Shown: positions 25,440 to 33,639, counted from the stretch's first letter. The stretch: DNA of 64,000 nucleotides from Micromonospora sp. HK10 (GCF_000982955.1 NZ_KQ058902.1:1-64000), one strand, 5' to 3'. Made by a program: numbers and translations. Notes: generated from the sequence alone by a model not told the origin.

Positions 25440-25990
25440 GGGTCGGCGACTCCGGCGAACACCATGCCGCAATCGGGGGCACCCGGCGTCAGGGAAGGGC
25501 CGACATGCCGCAACCCGGGATGGATCATCCCCCGGCCCGGCCCGGCCCAGCGCGCGCCGCCCGAGGCAGGCGGCGACGACCCGCCGGCCAACGCCGCCGA
25601 CCCGGCCCGACATGCCGCAAACGGGGGCATCCAACGCCGAGGAAGGGCCGACTTGCCGCAACCCGGGGTGGATCATCCCCCGGCCGGGCCCGGCCCGGCC
25701 CGCGCCGCCCGAGGCAGGCGGCGACGACCCGCCGGCCAACGCCGCTGGCCCGGCCCGACATGCCGCAAACGGGGGCATCCAACGCCGAGGAAGGGCCGAC
25801 ATGCCGCAACCCGGGGTGGATCATCCCCCGGCCGGGCCCGGCCCGGCCCAGCCCAGCCCGGCCCGGCGCGCGCCGCCCGAGACAGGCGGCGACGACCCAC
25901 CGGCCAACGCCGCTGGCCCGGCCCGACATGCCGCAAACGGGGGCATCCAACGCCGAGGAAGGGCCGACATGCCGCAACCGGGGTAGATCA
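25440..25990. repeat. 148 bp tandem repeat, about 3.4 copies
   Basis: Unit starts lie near 25501, 25649, 25797 and 25965: periods 148, 148 and 168, the last lengthened by a 20-base GGCCCAGCCC-type insertion. Each unit has two ATGCCGCAA cores. One begins ATGCCGCAAACGGGGGCATC, which can fold as TGCC..GGCA; the other continues as ATGCCGCAACCCGGGGTGGA then TCATCC. Copies are over 95 percent alike by eye. Frames are open on both strands, a GC effect, and no gene is proposed. Confidence 0.88.
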
Positions 25991-26100
25991 TCGCCCCGGT
26001 CCGACGTGGTGCCTGGCCGCCGACAGCCGGCAGGCAAGCGTGGAGCTCCGCCGCCGCCCGCAACCCGCAGCCCGGGCGATGGCCACCGGCGCGGCCAGGC

Positions 26101-26205
26101 CGGCCGGGTGGCAGGACGGCCGGATGGCGGGACGGCCGGATGGCGGGACGGCCGGATGGCGGGACGGCCGGATGGCGGGACGGCCGGGTGACGGACGGCC
26201 GGTTC
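26101..26205. repeat. 16 bp tandem repeat, about five copies
   Basis: GACGGCCGGATGGCGG starts at 26115, 26131, 26147, 26163 and 26179 with an exact 16 bp period; degenerate copies flank it. It ends about 12 bases before the monooxygenase stop. Confidence 0.9.
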
Positions 26206-26216
26206 CCGGTGACGGG

Positions 26217-27416
26217 TCAGGCCGCTGGCAGCTCGGGCAGGGTGATGGCGCCGGCCGCTGCCCGGATCGGCTCGGTGATACGGCGGATCATCCGCTCCCG
26301 GCCCGGCAGGTGCGGCATCATCCGCAGCATCAGCGTCTGGAACCGGATGGCGGCGGCCGAGCCGAGCACCATGCCCTTGAGGTTCCGCTCCGCGAGCTGC
26401 TGGTTCGCCGCCACGAACGGCCGCATCCGGCGCTCGTACCCGGCGAACCCGGCCGCCGGGTCGCCACCGGCCTCGACCAGCGACGACGCCAGCGCGTACG
26501 CCCCGACCAGGCCGAGGCTGGTGCCCTGGCCGGAGGCGGGTGAGGCGGCGTACGCGGCGTCCCCGACCAGCCCGATCCGCCCGGTCGACCAGCCCTCCAT
26601 CCGCACCTGGCTCATCGAGTCGAAGTAGAGGTCCGGGGCGTCCGCCGCCGCGGCCAGCAGCTCCGGCACCTGCCAGCCGGCCCCGGCGAACGCCCGGGTC
26701 AGCGCGGCCCGCTGCGCGTGGACGTCCCGGCGGTCGGGCTCCTCGGCGGGTGACGGGAAGAGGAAGATCGCCCGCGCGTCCGGGGCCCCGGCGGTGCGGT
26801 AGACGCCGACCGTGCGTCCGGGGGCAGGGTGCATCAGCTCGACGCGCTCCTCGGCGTACCGGGCCGGGACGGTGCAGATGGCGATGTGGTGCCCGAGCGG
26901 GCGCAGGTAGGCCGATTCCGGCCCGAATGCCAGCCGGCGGACCGCCGAGTGCAGCCCGTCGGCACCGATCACCAGGTCGAAGCGGCGGCTGCGGCCACGG
27001 GCGAAGGCGACCTCCACCCCGTCGGCGGCGGGGGTCAGCACGGTGATCGAGTCGTCGAGAAGGTATTCGACGTCGGGGGTGGCGTCGACGAGGATCCGGG
27101 CCAGGTCGCCGCGGAGGATCTCCAGGTCGTCGCCCTCCCGTCCGCCGAAGAGCGCGGCGTCCATGGTGGCCAGTTGCCGGCCGCCGGCGTCGACGAAGCG
27201 GGCCAGTCGCATTCCGGTGTCGTGCCGGGCGACCCGCTCGCGCAGCCCCATCCGGTCCAGCACGGTGAGCGCCGCGCCCCGGACATCGACCTTGTAGCCG
27301 CCGTGCCGCAGCGCCGGGGCGCGCTCGACGACGGTGGGACGGAAGCCGTGGCGGCGCAGCCACCAGGCGAGCGCGGGGCCGGCGACACCGGCGCCGGAGA
27401 TCAGGACATCGGTCAT
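26217..27416 (-). CDS. FAD-dependent aromatic monooxygenase
   Basis: 399 residues of the PHBH/UbiH-TetX fold. The Rossmann motif ISGAGVAGPALAWWL, the GADGLHSAVR (DG) motif and the second FAD motif GLVGDAAYAASPASGQGTS are intact. No membrane segment. It probably hydroxylates a phenolic or drug-like compound, possibly as a resistance enzyme. It is divergent from a TetR gene, with paired operators between them. ATG 27416 lies seven bases after a TACCGT -10 box and lacks a Shine-Dalgarno, so the mRNA may be leaderless. Confidence 0.92.
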   Translation of the reverse strand: MTDVLISGAGVAGPALAWWLRRHGFRPTVVERAPALRHGGYKVDVRGAALTVLDRMGLRERVARHDTGMRLARFVDAGGRQLATMDAALFGGREGDDLEILRGDLARILVDATPDVEYLLDDSITVLTPAADGVEVAFARGRSRRFDLVIGADGLHSAVRRLAFGPESAYLRPLGHHIAICTVPARYAEERVELMHPAPGRTVGVYRTAGAPDARAIFLFPSPAEEPDRRDVHAQRAALTRAFAGAGWQVPELLAAAADAPDLYFDSMSQVRMEGWSTGRIGLVGDAAYAASPASGQGTSLGLVGAYALASSLVEAGGDPAAGFAGYERRMRPFVAANQQLAERNLKGMVLGSAAAIRFQTLMLRMMPHLPGRERMIRRITEPIRAAAGAITLPELPAA

Positions 27417-27423
27417 GCCAGCG

Positions 27424-27481
27424 ACGGTACAGACGTGTTAGACGCTTGTGCAAGACGCTTGTTCAAGGATTCCGGTACCCT
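27424..27481. promoter_or_regulatory. Divergent promoters with two CTTG-N2-CAAG operators
   Basis: CTTGTGCAAG (27445-27454) and CTTGTTCAAG (27458-27467) are palindromes 13 bp apart, each preceded by AGACG. The minus-strand -10 TACCGT (27424-27429) serves the monooxygenase; its -35 region (TTGCAC) lies within the first palindrome. The plus-strand -10 TACCCT (27476-27481) serves tetR. Confidence 0.65.
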
Positions 27482-27488
27482 GATCCGC

Positions 27489-28079
27489 ATGGGAAACCGG
27501 GAGGACCTGCTGGCCGGCGCGAAGCGCTGCCTGATGGAGAAGGGGTACGCGGCCACCACGGCGCGCGACGTCGCCACCGCCGCCGGCACCAGCCTGGCCG
27601 CCATCGGCTACCACTTCCGCACCACGAAGGCGCTGCTCAACGAGGCCCTCTTCGAGGCCGTGGCGGAATGGGGCGAGGAGTTGAGCCGGGCGCTCACCGA
27701 CGACGCCGCCGGGGCCGACGCGACGCCGGAGCAGCGGTTCGAGGCGGCCTGGGAGCGGATCATCGAGTCCTTCGCCCGGCTCCGCCCGCTCTGGACCATC
27801 CAGTTCGAGCTGATCGGGCAGCGGGAGCAGGCACCGGAACTGCGGGCGGCATTCGCCGCGGTGAACCGGCAGGCCCGGCTCGGCCTCGCCGAGATCTTCC
27901 ACCGGCTCGACCCGGCCGCCGACGAACCCACCGCGCTGACGCTGGGCGCCTTCCACCAGGCGTTGATCGGCGGGGTGGCCGCCCAGTGGCTGCTCGATCC
28001 GGAGGCCGCCCCGACAGCGGCCGAGCTGACCCGGGCGCTCCGCGCGGTGGCGGCCGGCTTTTCCACCCCGCCGGCCTGA
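27489..28079 (+). CDS. TetR family regulator of the monooxygenase
   Basis: 196 residues from ATG 27489. The HTH is TTARDVATAAGTSLAAIGYH (about 24-43) with the typical following FRTTKALLNEAL. The C-terminal domain resembles TetR_C regulators of drug or aromatic oxidation. The -10 box eight bases upstream suggests a leaderless transcript. It probably represses itself and the divergent FAD monooxygenase. Its stop codon lies at the edge of the first copy of the next repeat array. Confidence 0.92.
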   Translation: MGNREDLLAGAKRCLMEKGYAATTARDVATAAGTSLAAIGYHFRTTKALLNEALFEAVAEWGEELSRALTDDAAGADATPEQRFEAAWERIIESFARLRPLWTIQFELIGQREQAPELRAAFAAVNRQARLGLAEIFHRLDPAADEPTALTLGAFHQALIGGVAAQWLLDPEAAPTAAELTRALRAVAAGFSTPPA

Positions 28080-28296
28080 CCCGGTCCGCGCGGCCGGGCT
28101 TCCACCCACCTGACTGACCAGTCCGCGCGCCGGGCTTCCACCCACCAGACTGACCAGTCCGCGCGCCGGGCTTCCACCCACCAGACTGACCAGTCCGCGC
28201 GGCCGGGCTTCCACCCACCAGACTGACCAGTCCGCGCGCCGGGCTTCCACCCACCAGACTGACCCGGTCCGCGCGGCCGGGTTCCCACCCCACCGG
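28078..28296. repeat. 36-38 bp tandem repeat, six copies
   Basis: Units begin at 28078, 28116, 28152, 28188, 28225 and 28261 with GACCAGTCCGCGCG (or GACCCGGTCCGCGCG) and contain GGGCTTCCACCCACCAGACT. Lengths vary between 36 and 38. The first copy starts inside the tetR stop codon region. Bases 28297-28392 hold no recognisable feature. Confidence 0.9.
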
Positions 28297-28392
28297 CCGA
28301 CCGGTCCGCGACCGCGTTCGACCCTCCGCGAACCGGCACTTCCGCCGTCCGCCGGGACCGGCCGCCGGGGGCCTGCCGGCCGGCCCCGCGCG

Positions 28393-29430
28393 TCAGACGT
28401 ACGGCTTGGTGGCGTACGCGGCCCGCAGCGCGGCCAGCCCGCGGGCCTTCGGGTTGAGGGTGCCCCAGCTCGAGTTGAAGTAGTTGGTCCGGACGATCCG
28501 GGGGCCCCGCTCGCCGTTGAGCCGGGCGATCGCCGCCGGCACGGTGGCGATCCAGGCGGCCTGGTCGGGGAACTCGGCTACCCGCACCCCCCACTCGGCG
28601 ATGAGCACCGGGCGGGAGAGCGCCACCGGCCCGAGGTCGGCCACCGCCCAGTCCCTGGTGCGGCGGAACCGGGCCAGCGCCGTGTGGCTCGGGTCGGTGG
28701 CGTAGACGTTCCACTGGAGGAAGTCGAGCCTGGCCATCAGCGCCTCGGGGTGGGTGCGCTGCCAGGCGGCCCGGTCGAAGCCGCCCGAGCCGATCGAGAA
28801 GGTGGTGCCGGCGGGCAGCGGGCGCGCCTTGAACCAGTTCACGATGTAGGTCATCGCCTGCACCGCCCGCGCGTCCGACTGCGCCCAGTCGTACGCCACG
28901 CCGGCCTCGGTGGTGCCGAACTCGTGGTCGGTGTCCAGTTCGGAGGCGAGCTGGATGTTGACCGGGAAGCCGAGGCCGCGGTACTGGGCCAGGGTCCGGG
29001 CGAAGAGCCCGTCGCAGAGCCCGGCGAGGACCTGCCCGTACCCGTACGCCCGGGGCCAGGTCGTCCCGGGCCGCTGCTGGATGGTCATTGCCGGGGCCGG
29101 GACGGTGTAGCCCGTGCCGTCCACCGTGAAGCTCTGCGGCCCGATGCCGGCCGCCCCGTAGTGCTTCAGCTCCAGCACCAGGTTGACCGCCACGCCGTCG
29201 CGGCCCAGGACGGTCAGCCAGGTGTTGTTGTAGCCGGGGAGGACGTAGCCGTCGGCGAAGCTGCGGTACTGGGTGAGGGAGCGGAAGTTGCCGCCGGCGA
29301 GGTCGGCCGTCGGGTCGGCGTTGCCGGCGAGGTAGTAGCCGCCCAGCACCGGCGGGGCGATGCGGTAGTCGGCGGTCGCGGTGGCGGCGTGCCCGGCCCG
29401 GTCCCGCACGGTGACGGTGACCTGGGGCAT
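28393..29430 (-). CDS. Glycoside hydrolase-like TIM-barrel protein, not secreted
   Basis: 345 residues from ATG 29430. After a short Ig-like start (PQVTVTVRDRAGHA) comes a barrel-like domain. VNIQLASELDTDHEFGT and PVLIAEWGVRV look like the acid and nucleophile strands of clan GH-A enzymes such as GH26. QWNVYATDPS and RTNYFNSSWG are other aromatic active-site-like segments. There is no signal peptide. The TGATG overlap with the Ig-like gene shows coupling. Phage tail or contractile-tail particles often carry such pairs, but no structural phage gene is adjacent. The sugar substrate is unknown. Confidence 0.6.
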   Translation of the reverse strand: MPQVTVTVRDRAGHAATATADYRIAPPVLGGYYLAGNADPTADLAGGNFRSLTQYRSFADGYVLPGYNNTWLTVLGRDGVAVNLVLELKHYGAAGIGPQSFTVDGTGYTVPAPAMTIQQRPGTTWPRAYGYGQVLAGLCDGLFARTLAQYRGLGFPVNIQLASELDTDHEFGTTEAGVAYDWAQSDARAVQAMTYIVNWFKARPLPAGTTFSIGSGGFDRAAWQRTHPEALMARLDFLQWNVYATDPSHTALARFRRTRDWAVADLGPVALSRPVLIAEWGVRVAEFPDQAAWIATVPAAIARLNGERGPRIVRTNYFNSSWGTLNPKARGLAALRAAYATKPYV

Positions 29431-29699
29431 CAGGCCACCGCCCGGTAGACCGCCACCGAGCCGGTGTCGGAGAGCTTGGTCCAGGTGCGGCCGGCGTCGT
29501 CGCTGACGGTGATCGCCAGGGGGTCGATCACGGCGGTCGCCCGGACCGGGGCACTGCTGTTGCCCTGCGCGTCGGTCACCACGACGGTGACGGTGAGGGC
29601 CCTGGTGTCCGGGTCGGCGTAGCTGACCGTCAGGGTCATCTGGTCGCCCGGGGCGTAGGTCGCGGCGTTGAGGCTGGCGGTCACGGTGGGAGCGGCCAT
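29430..29699 (-). CDS. Small Ig-like beta-sandwich protein
   Basis: 89 residues. The start is firm, with AAGGAGGGGG just before the ATG. TVTASLNAATYAPGDQMTLT and VSYADPDTRALTVTVVVTDA look like a bacterial Ig/cadherin-type beta domain; the end has a second short segment ITVSDDAGRTWTKLSD. No signal peptide. It is coupled to the glycosidase-like gene and may be its N-terminal module encoded separately. Confidence 0.65.
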   Translation of the reverse strand: MAAPTVTASLNAATYAPGDQMTLTVSYADPDTRALTVTVVVTDAQGNSSAPVRATAVIDPLAITVSDDAGRTWTKLSDTGSVAVYRAVA

Positions 29700-30145
29700 C
29701 TCCGCCCCCTCCTTCCTTGCGCTTGCGCCCGGCGCGCACGCCGGAGCGCCGGCCGGCCCGTCCGGGCTGGCGCCCGGCCGCGGCTCGGTCCGGAGGTGGT
29801 GACGTCCTTGTCCTGGCGTTGGCTGGCACCGCCGGCCCGGGCGGTGTCGCCGGGCGCGAACGCCGGTCGCGCGGCGGGCCGGGCGAGGACCAGGCCCGCC
29901 GGCGGCGGCGCGGCCGCGCTCGGCTGGGGCGGCGTCCGGTGCCGGCAGGCAGTGCCGCCGGGCCGGAGGGATGGGATGTGGCCCGCCATCCGCAGCCTCT
30001 TCACCTGCATAAACAATGCGCCGGGAGCGGGCCGGGCGTCCTGTCGGCCATCCGTCCGGCGGGTTGTCCTCGATCCGGTTGCGCAGCGCCGGCGAGTCGC
30101 CCCTCGCGCGACGGTGCGGGCGCACCGGGAGGCGGTGACCCCGCC
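29700..30145. other. Intergenic region without a gene
   Basis: 446 bases. Apart from the strong ribosome binding site at its left end and a brief AT-rich spot near 30005-30020 (CATAAACAATG), which may hold the promoter of the Ig-like/glycosidase pair, nothing specific is seen. Open frames here lack codon bias. Confidence 0.4.
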
Positions 30146-30553
30146 TCAGCGGGTGCGGCCGCCGTCCGCGCGCCAGCGCAAGAGCCGGGCGGCGAGGCTG
30201 ACCACGAGGCTGCCGGCCGCCGTCCCGATCAGCACCAGCGCGGCGCCCACCACCCACAGCCCGCTGTCGTCGGTTGCCGCGGCGTGCACGCCCCAGGCGG
30301 CGGTGAAGGCCACCGTCATCACCGGCACCACCAGCCACGGGCCGAGCCACCACCCGCCGAGCGCGGCGACCAGCACGAGGGTGAGCACGCAGCCCGCCAC
30401 CTGCCAGACCGCGTACGGGCCGCTGGTCGCGCCGGTCTCCGGGTCGACCCGGTAGCCGGTCTCCCAACTCAGCCAGGCGAGCCAGCTGCCCACGGTCGCC
30501 GCCGCCAGGAGCAGGCCGCCGAGCACCGAACGGGTACCCCTCGTCATGGTCAC
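30146..30553 (-). CDS. Small four-helix membrane protein
   Basis: 135 residues, four predicted membrane helices (about 9-30, 45-68, 72-92, 98-122) and a charged C-terminus WRADGGRTR. GTG 30553 has AAGGA seven bases upstream; ATG 30547 is an alternative. Family not recognised. No obvious operon partner. Confidence 0.7.
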   Translation of the reverse strand: MTMTRGTRSVLGGLLLAAATVGSWLAWLSWETGYRVDPETGATSGPYAVWQVAGCVLTLVLVAALGGWWLGPWLVVPVMTVAFTAAWGVHAAATDDSGLWVVGAALVLIGTAAGSLVVSLAARLLRWRADGGRTR

Positions 30554-30711
30554 GGCCCGATCCTTCCCTCCCCGCCGGGCGGGCGGATGAGCCGGGGTAC
30601 TCAGGAGGCGGTCAGCGCCCGCCGTGGATCGACCAGGCGCGGGCGGTCGGCCGGATCGTCCCGGGGCACCGCGGCCGACGTTCCGCCAGCGGCCGGCTGC
30701 GCCGCGGCGGA

Positions 30712-31599
30712 TCAGCCGAGCCGGTCCAGCCAGCGGCGGGCGTCCGCCAGTCCCTTCTCGTTCTGCGCGTGGCTGGCGATGCCGGTCAGGTCACCGGTGG
30801 CCAGCCGCCGCGCGAAGTAGTCCGCCTGCACCGCCCAGCGGAACCGGAGCAGGGTCGCCAGGGCGTGCTCCACTTCGGCTCGTCCCACCGTCCGGCTCGA
30901 CAGGTACGCCTCGACCAGCCAGTCGGCGCGGCGCGGGCCGCCGACGTACATCACCGCGGAGGCGAGGTCGTAGAGCAGCGGGCCCCGCGTCGCGGTACTC
31001 CAGTCGATCAGGCCGCAGCTGCCGGTGCCCCGGTCCAGCCGGAAGGCCTCCGGAGCCGGGTCGGTGTGCAACAGGCCCCAGGAGAGGGCCGCGGGATCAA
31101 GCGCGTCGTAGTCCTGTACGGCCGCGGCCACGGCCGCCCGGATCCAGGGGCGGATGGCCAGGTGCGGGGCCTGGACGTCGATCCAGTGGAAACCCTCGAC
31201 GTCCTCGACCGAGCTGTCCCGGAGCACCTGGTGCACCCGGCCGAGAGTCCGGCCGATCACCCGCTGGTCCTCGGGAGTGCTGCTGGACAGTTCCTCCCCC
31301 TCGACCCAGCGCAGCAGGGCGAGCGGAAACCCGTCCAGTTCCGTGACGACGTCGCCGTGCCGGGTGGCCACCGGCGCGCCCGCTGGCACACCCGCCCGCT
31401 CCACCTGAGCCGCCACCGTGAGCCCGCCCACCAGGGATCGCCGGGAGTCGTGCCTGACCGCCTTGGCGACCCATCGCCCTCCGCGAGCGGTGACCAGCCA
31501 GGTCGCCGAGTTCATGCCGCCGTTGTGCGTCGTCACGGTCGCGCCGGTGAGGTACCACTCGGCCGCCAGACAGGAACGGACCCGCTCCTCATCGATCAC
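30712..31599 (-). CDS. Aminoglycoside phosphotransferase-like kinase
   Basis: 295 residues of the APH/choline kinase fold. The catalytic loop is WGLLHTDPAPEAF (the family usually has HGD-x4-N; here HTDPAPEAF) and the metal segment is GLIDWSTATRGPLLYDLA. The Lys of the ATP site is in RWVAKAVR. The His-Thr-Asp form with no Asn suggests an unusual or non-antibiotic substrate. The start is GTG 31599. It is divergent from the NTF2 gene. Confidence 0.82.
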   Translation of the reverse strand: MIDEERVRSCLAAEWYLTGATVTTHNGGMNSATWLVTARGGRWVAKAVRHDSRRSLVGGLTVAAQVERAGVPAGAPVATRHGDVVTELDGFPLALLRWVEGEELSSSTPEDQRVIGRTLGRVHQVLRDSSVEDVEGFHWIDVQAPHLAIRPWIRAAVAAAVQDYDALDPAALSWGLLHTDPAPEAFRLDRGTGSCGLIDWSTATRGPLLYDLASAVMYVGGPRRADWLVEAYLSSRTVGRAEVEHALATLLRFRWAVQADYFARRLATGDLTGIASHAQNEKGLADARRWLDRLG

Positions 31600-31750
31600 G
31601 CGGCGAAGTACAGCAGCGGCAGGGGTGGCCGACTACCGGTTTTCGGGTTGCGCCGCCGGTTCTGCGCAACCGGAGGTGGACGGCACCGCCGCCTGCCCTG
31701 GGCCCGGACCCGGTTCGAGGAGTGACCCACCCGACAGAACGTCGGACGGA

Positions 31751-31773
31751 CCAACGATCCGAGTTATCGTTGG
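31751..31773. promoter_or_regulatory. Inverted-repeat operator upstream of NTF2 gene
   Basis: CCAACGAT (31751-31758) and ATCGTTGG (31766-31773) are perfect arms around seven bases. A third copy, CCAACGAA, follows near 31778. The right arm overlaps a possible -10, TATCGT (31765-31770). No regulator gene is adjacent except the kinase, so the binding protein is unknown. Confidence 0.55.
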
Positions 31774-31798
31774 CCCCACCAACGAATGGAGGACCGAG

Positions 31799-32200
31799 AT
31801 GTCACCCGTGACCGACCGCGCCGAGATCGCCGAGCTGGTCGCCCGGCTCGCCTGGGCCCTGGATGAGCGACGCTTCGACGACCTGCGGACCGTCTACGCC
31901 CCCGACGCCCGGACCAGCAGCCCGCGCGGCACCCTGGCCGGACTCGACGAGATCGTCGAGGTGCTGCGGCGGACCAGCCCGGAGGAGGAGCTGACCCAGC
32001 ACCTCAACAGCGACGTCGTGATCGACCTCGACGGCGACCGCGCCGAGATCGGCGCCCACCAGCTCGTGTACTTCTACCGTGCGGGCGCGGCGCCGCACCG
32101 CAGGGCCGGCGTCCGGACCCGGTACACGGCCGTCCGCACGCCGGCCGGCTGGCGCCTCGCGCAGGCGGACATTTCCCCGCTCTGGCAGCACACCGCCTGA
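31799..32200 (+). CDS. NTF2-like (SnoaL) protein
   Basis: 133 residues from ATG 31799, with GGAGGA upstream. The cone-shaped NTF2-like fold is indicated by REIAELVARLAWALDERRFDDL, written here as EIAELVARLAWALDE followed by RRFDDLRTVYAPDA, and by a polar end GWRLAQADISPLWQ. Proteins of this group act as ketosteroid-isomerase-like or cyclase-like enzymes or ligand binders. No biosynthetic neighbours are seen. Confidence 0.88.
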   Translation: MSPVTDRAEIAELVARLAWALDERRFDDLRTVYAPDARTSSPRGTLAGLDEIVEVLRRTSPEEELTQHLNSDVVIDLDGDRAEIGAHQLVYFYRAGAAPHRRAGVRTRYTAVRTPAGWRLAQADISPLWQHTA

Positions 32201-32614
32201 CAGCCCCGACCTCCGCGGGGTGCCCTCCACCGGACGAGGCCGGGCCGGACCGCCCCGCCGGAGGAGGTCCGGGGCGCCCCGCCGGGGCCGGGAACCGGGG
32301 CGCCCCGACAGACGAGGGCCGGGCAAGGAGGCGGCGCGGCTGGCCGCGGAGGTGGCCGAGCTGGGGCCGGATCGGGGCGCCCCGCCGGACGAGGGCCGGG
32401 CCGGGGTCCGCGACGGCCGCCACGCGGGCGGCGTACCCGGACACCGGCCCGGGCCACGACGGACACCCCGCGGCCGGTCACGACCCTGGCGCGGGGCCCG
32501 GCGGGCGGTGTCCCGGCGGGCCGCTCCCGCCGCAGGCCCGGAAAAGCCGGTTGCGCCGGTGATCGCGGCCCTGATGGGGTGTTGGCTCGCCGCCACCACC
32601 GGATGGAGCACCAC
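32201..32614. other. GC-rich intergenic region with imperfect repeats
   Basis: About 410 bases without a supportable gene. GGGGCGCCCCGCCGG and GGGGCGCCCCGACAG recur at about 32270, 32297 and 32371, with GACGAGGGCCGGGC after two of them. It looks like a decayed repeat array. Confidence 0.5.
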
Positions 32615-33145
32615 ATGCTCGCTGGAGACCTCGTTCGGTTACGACCCATGGAGCCGCACGACGCGGAAGCCCTGTGGCGCTGGAACAACGACCCCGAGGT
32701 GATGCGCTGGCTCGACGACGGATACCCGGAATCCCTGGCGCAGGTGACCGCACGATACGAGCAGCGCGAGCGCAACTCGTACGAGCAGGTGCTGCTCGGG
32801 GTCGAGACGCTGGCGGAGCAGCGGCTGATCGGCCTGGTGAAGCTCGGCGACGCTCGGCCGGAGACCGGCGAGGCCGAACTGGACATCTATCTCGGCGAGA
32901 AGGACTGCTGGGGACGCGGTTACGGCACCGAGGCGACCCGGCTGATCTGCCGGTACGGTTTCGACAAGATGCGCCTGCACCGGATCACGCTGTGGGTCGC
33001 GGATCAGAACGCCCGGGCCATCCAGGTCTATGAGAAGGTCGGCTTCGTCGTGGAGGGTCGGGCCCGCGAGTCGTTCCGGCGCGACGGCAGGTGGCACGAC
33101 ATGATCATGATGGGACTGCTGGAAGGCGAACTTCGCGCCGAGTGA
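32615..33145 (+). CDS. GNAT acetyltransferase (RimJ/RimL type)
   Basis: 176 residues from ATG 32615, chosen because GGAG lies six bases upstream; two earlier in-frame starts lack a site. LVRLRPMEPHDAEALWRWNN is the RimJ-like start, and LGEKDCWGRGYGTEATRLI is the acetyl-CoA loop. ARAIQVYEKVGFVVEGRARESF closes the fold. It acetylates an amine on a protein, drug or small molecule. It precedes the TPR gene by 32 bases. Confidence 0.92.
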   Translation: MLAGDLVRLRPMEPHDAEALWRWNNDPEVMRWLDDGYPESLAQVTARYEQRERNSYEQVLLGVETLAEQRLIGLVKLGDARPETGEAELDIYLGEKDCWGRGYGTEATRLICRYGFDKMRLHRITLWVADQNARAIQVYEKVGFVVEGRARESFRRDGRWHDMIMMGLLEGELRAE

Positions 33146-33177
33146 CGGCGGACGGCCGAGCGGCATGGGAGCAGCTG

Positions 33178-33639
33178 ATGACCATCGATGAGACGCTGGC
33201 ACGGATCAACGAGGGGGTGCAGCTTCATCATCAGCAGGGCCAGCGCGAAGCCGCGCGCGTACTGTTCGCGCGGATCTGGGCCGAGATCGGCGGCGAGCAG
33301 GGTGATCCGCTGCATGTCTGCGTCCTCGCGCACTCGATGGCGGATGTGCAGGACGACGTCCGCCAGGAGTTGATCTGGGATCAGCGCGCGCTGGCGGCGG
33401 CCGACCTGCTCACCGACGAGCGGGTCGCGCGGGCCGGGGTGCCGATGACGGTGGCCGCCCTGTATCCGTCGCTGCATCTCAACCTGGGCGAGTGCTACCG
33501 CCGGTTGGGCGATCTCGACCGCGCCCGCGAGTGCCTGCGACGGGCACAGGCGGGCATGGGCGCACTCGGTGAGGACGACTACGGGCGGCTGATCAAGCGC
33601 GGCCTGGATCTGCTGGCGCAGCAGTTGACCCCCAGGTAG
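33178..33639 (+). CDS. TPR-like helical repeat protein
   Basis: 153 residues. HLNLGECYRRLGDLDRARECLRRAQ is a clear tetratricopeptide motif, and the N-terminal half (EGVQLHHQQGQREAARVLFA) looks like a second. GGGAG precedes the ATG. It probably binds protein partners. It follows the GNAT gene in the same transcript and ends at a strong hairpin. Confidence 0.82.
   Translation: MTIDETLARINEGVQLHHQQGQREAARVLFARIWAEIGGEQGDPLHVCVLAHSMADVQDDVRQELIWDQRALAAADLLTDERVARAGVPMTVAALYPSLHLNLGECYRRLGDLDRARECLRRAQAGMGALGEDDYGRLIKRGLDLLAQQLTPR

Noticed and set aside
25440-25990. CRISPR-like array from regularly spaced similar sequences
   Set aside because: Whole 148 bp units are repeated without variable spacers, and no cas genes are present.
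28078-28296. CRISPR array with 36 bp repeats
   Set aside because: The repeats are contiguous with no spacers between them.
28393-29829. Longer start for the glycosidase-like gene at 29829
   Set aside because: It would overlap the whole Ig-like gene in another frame; the coupled ATG at 29430 is better.
29681-30016. 111-codon minus-strand ORF before the Ig-like gene
   Set aside because: No ribosome binding site or coding bias; overlaps the strong Shine-Dalgarno of the Ig-like gene.
28000-30600. Prophage
   Set aside because: Only two tail-like proteins; no integrase, terminase, capsid, portal or att repeats.
32201-32614. Upstream extension of the GNAT gene
   Set aside because: Low-complexity GC repeats; ATG 32615 has the only ribosome binding site and begins the conserved domain.
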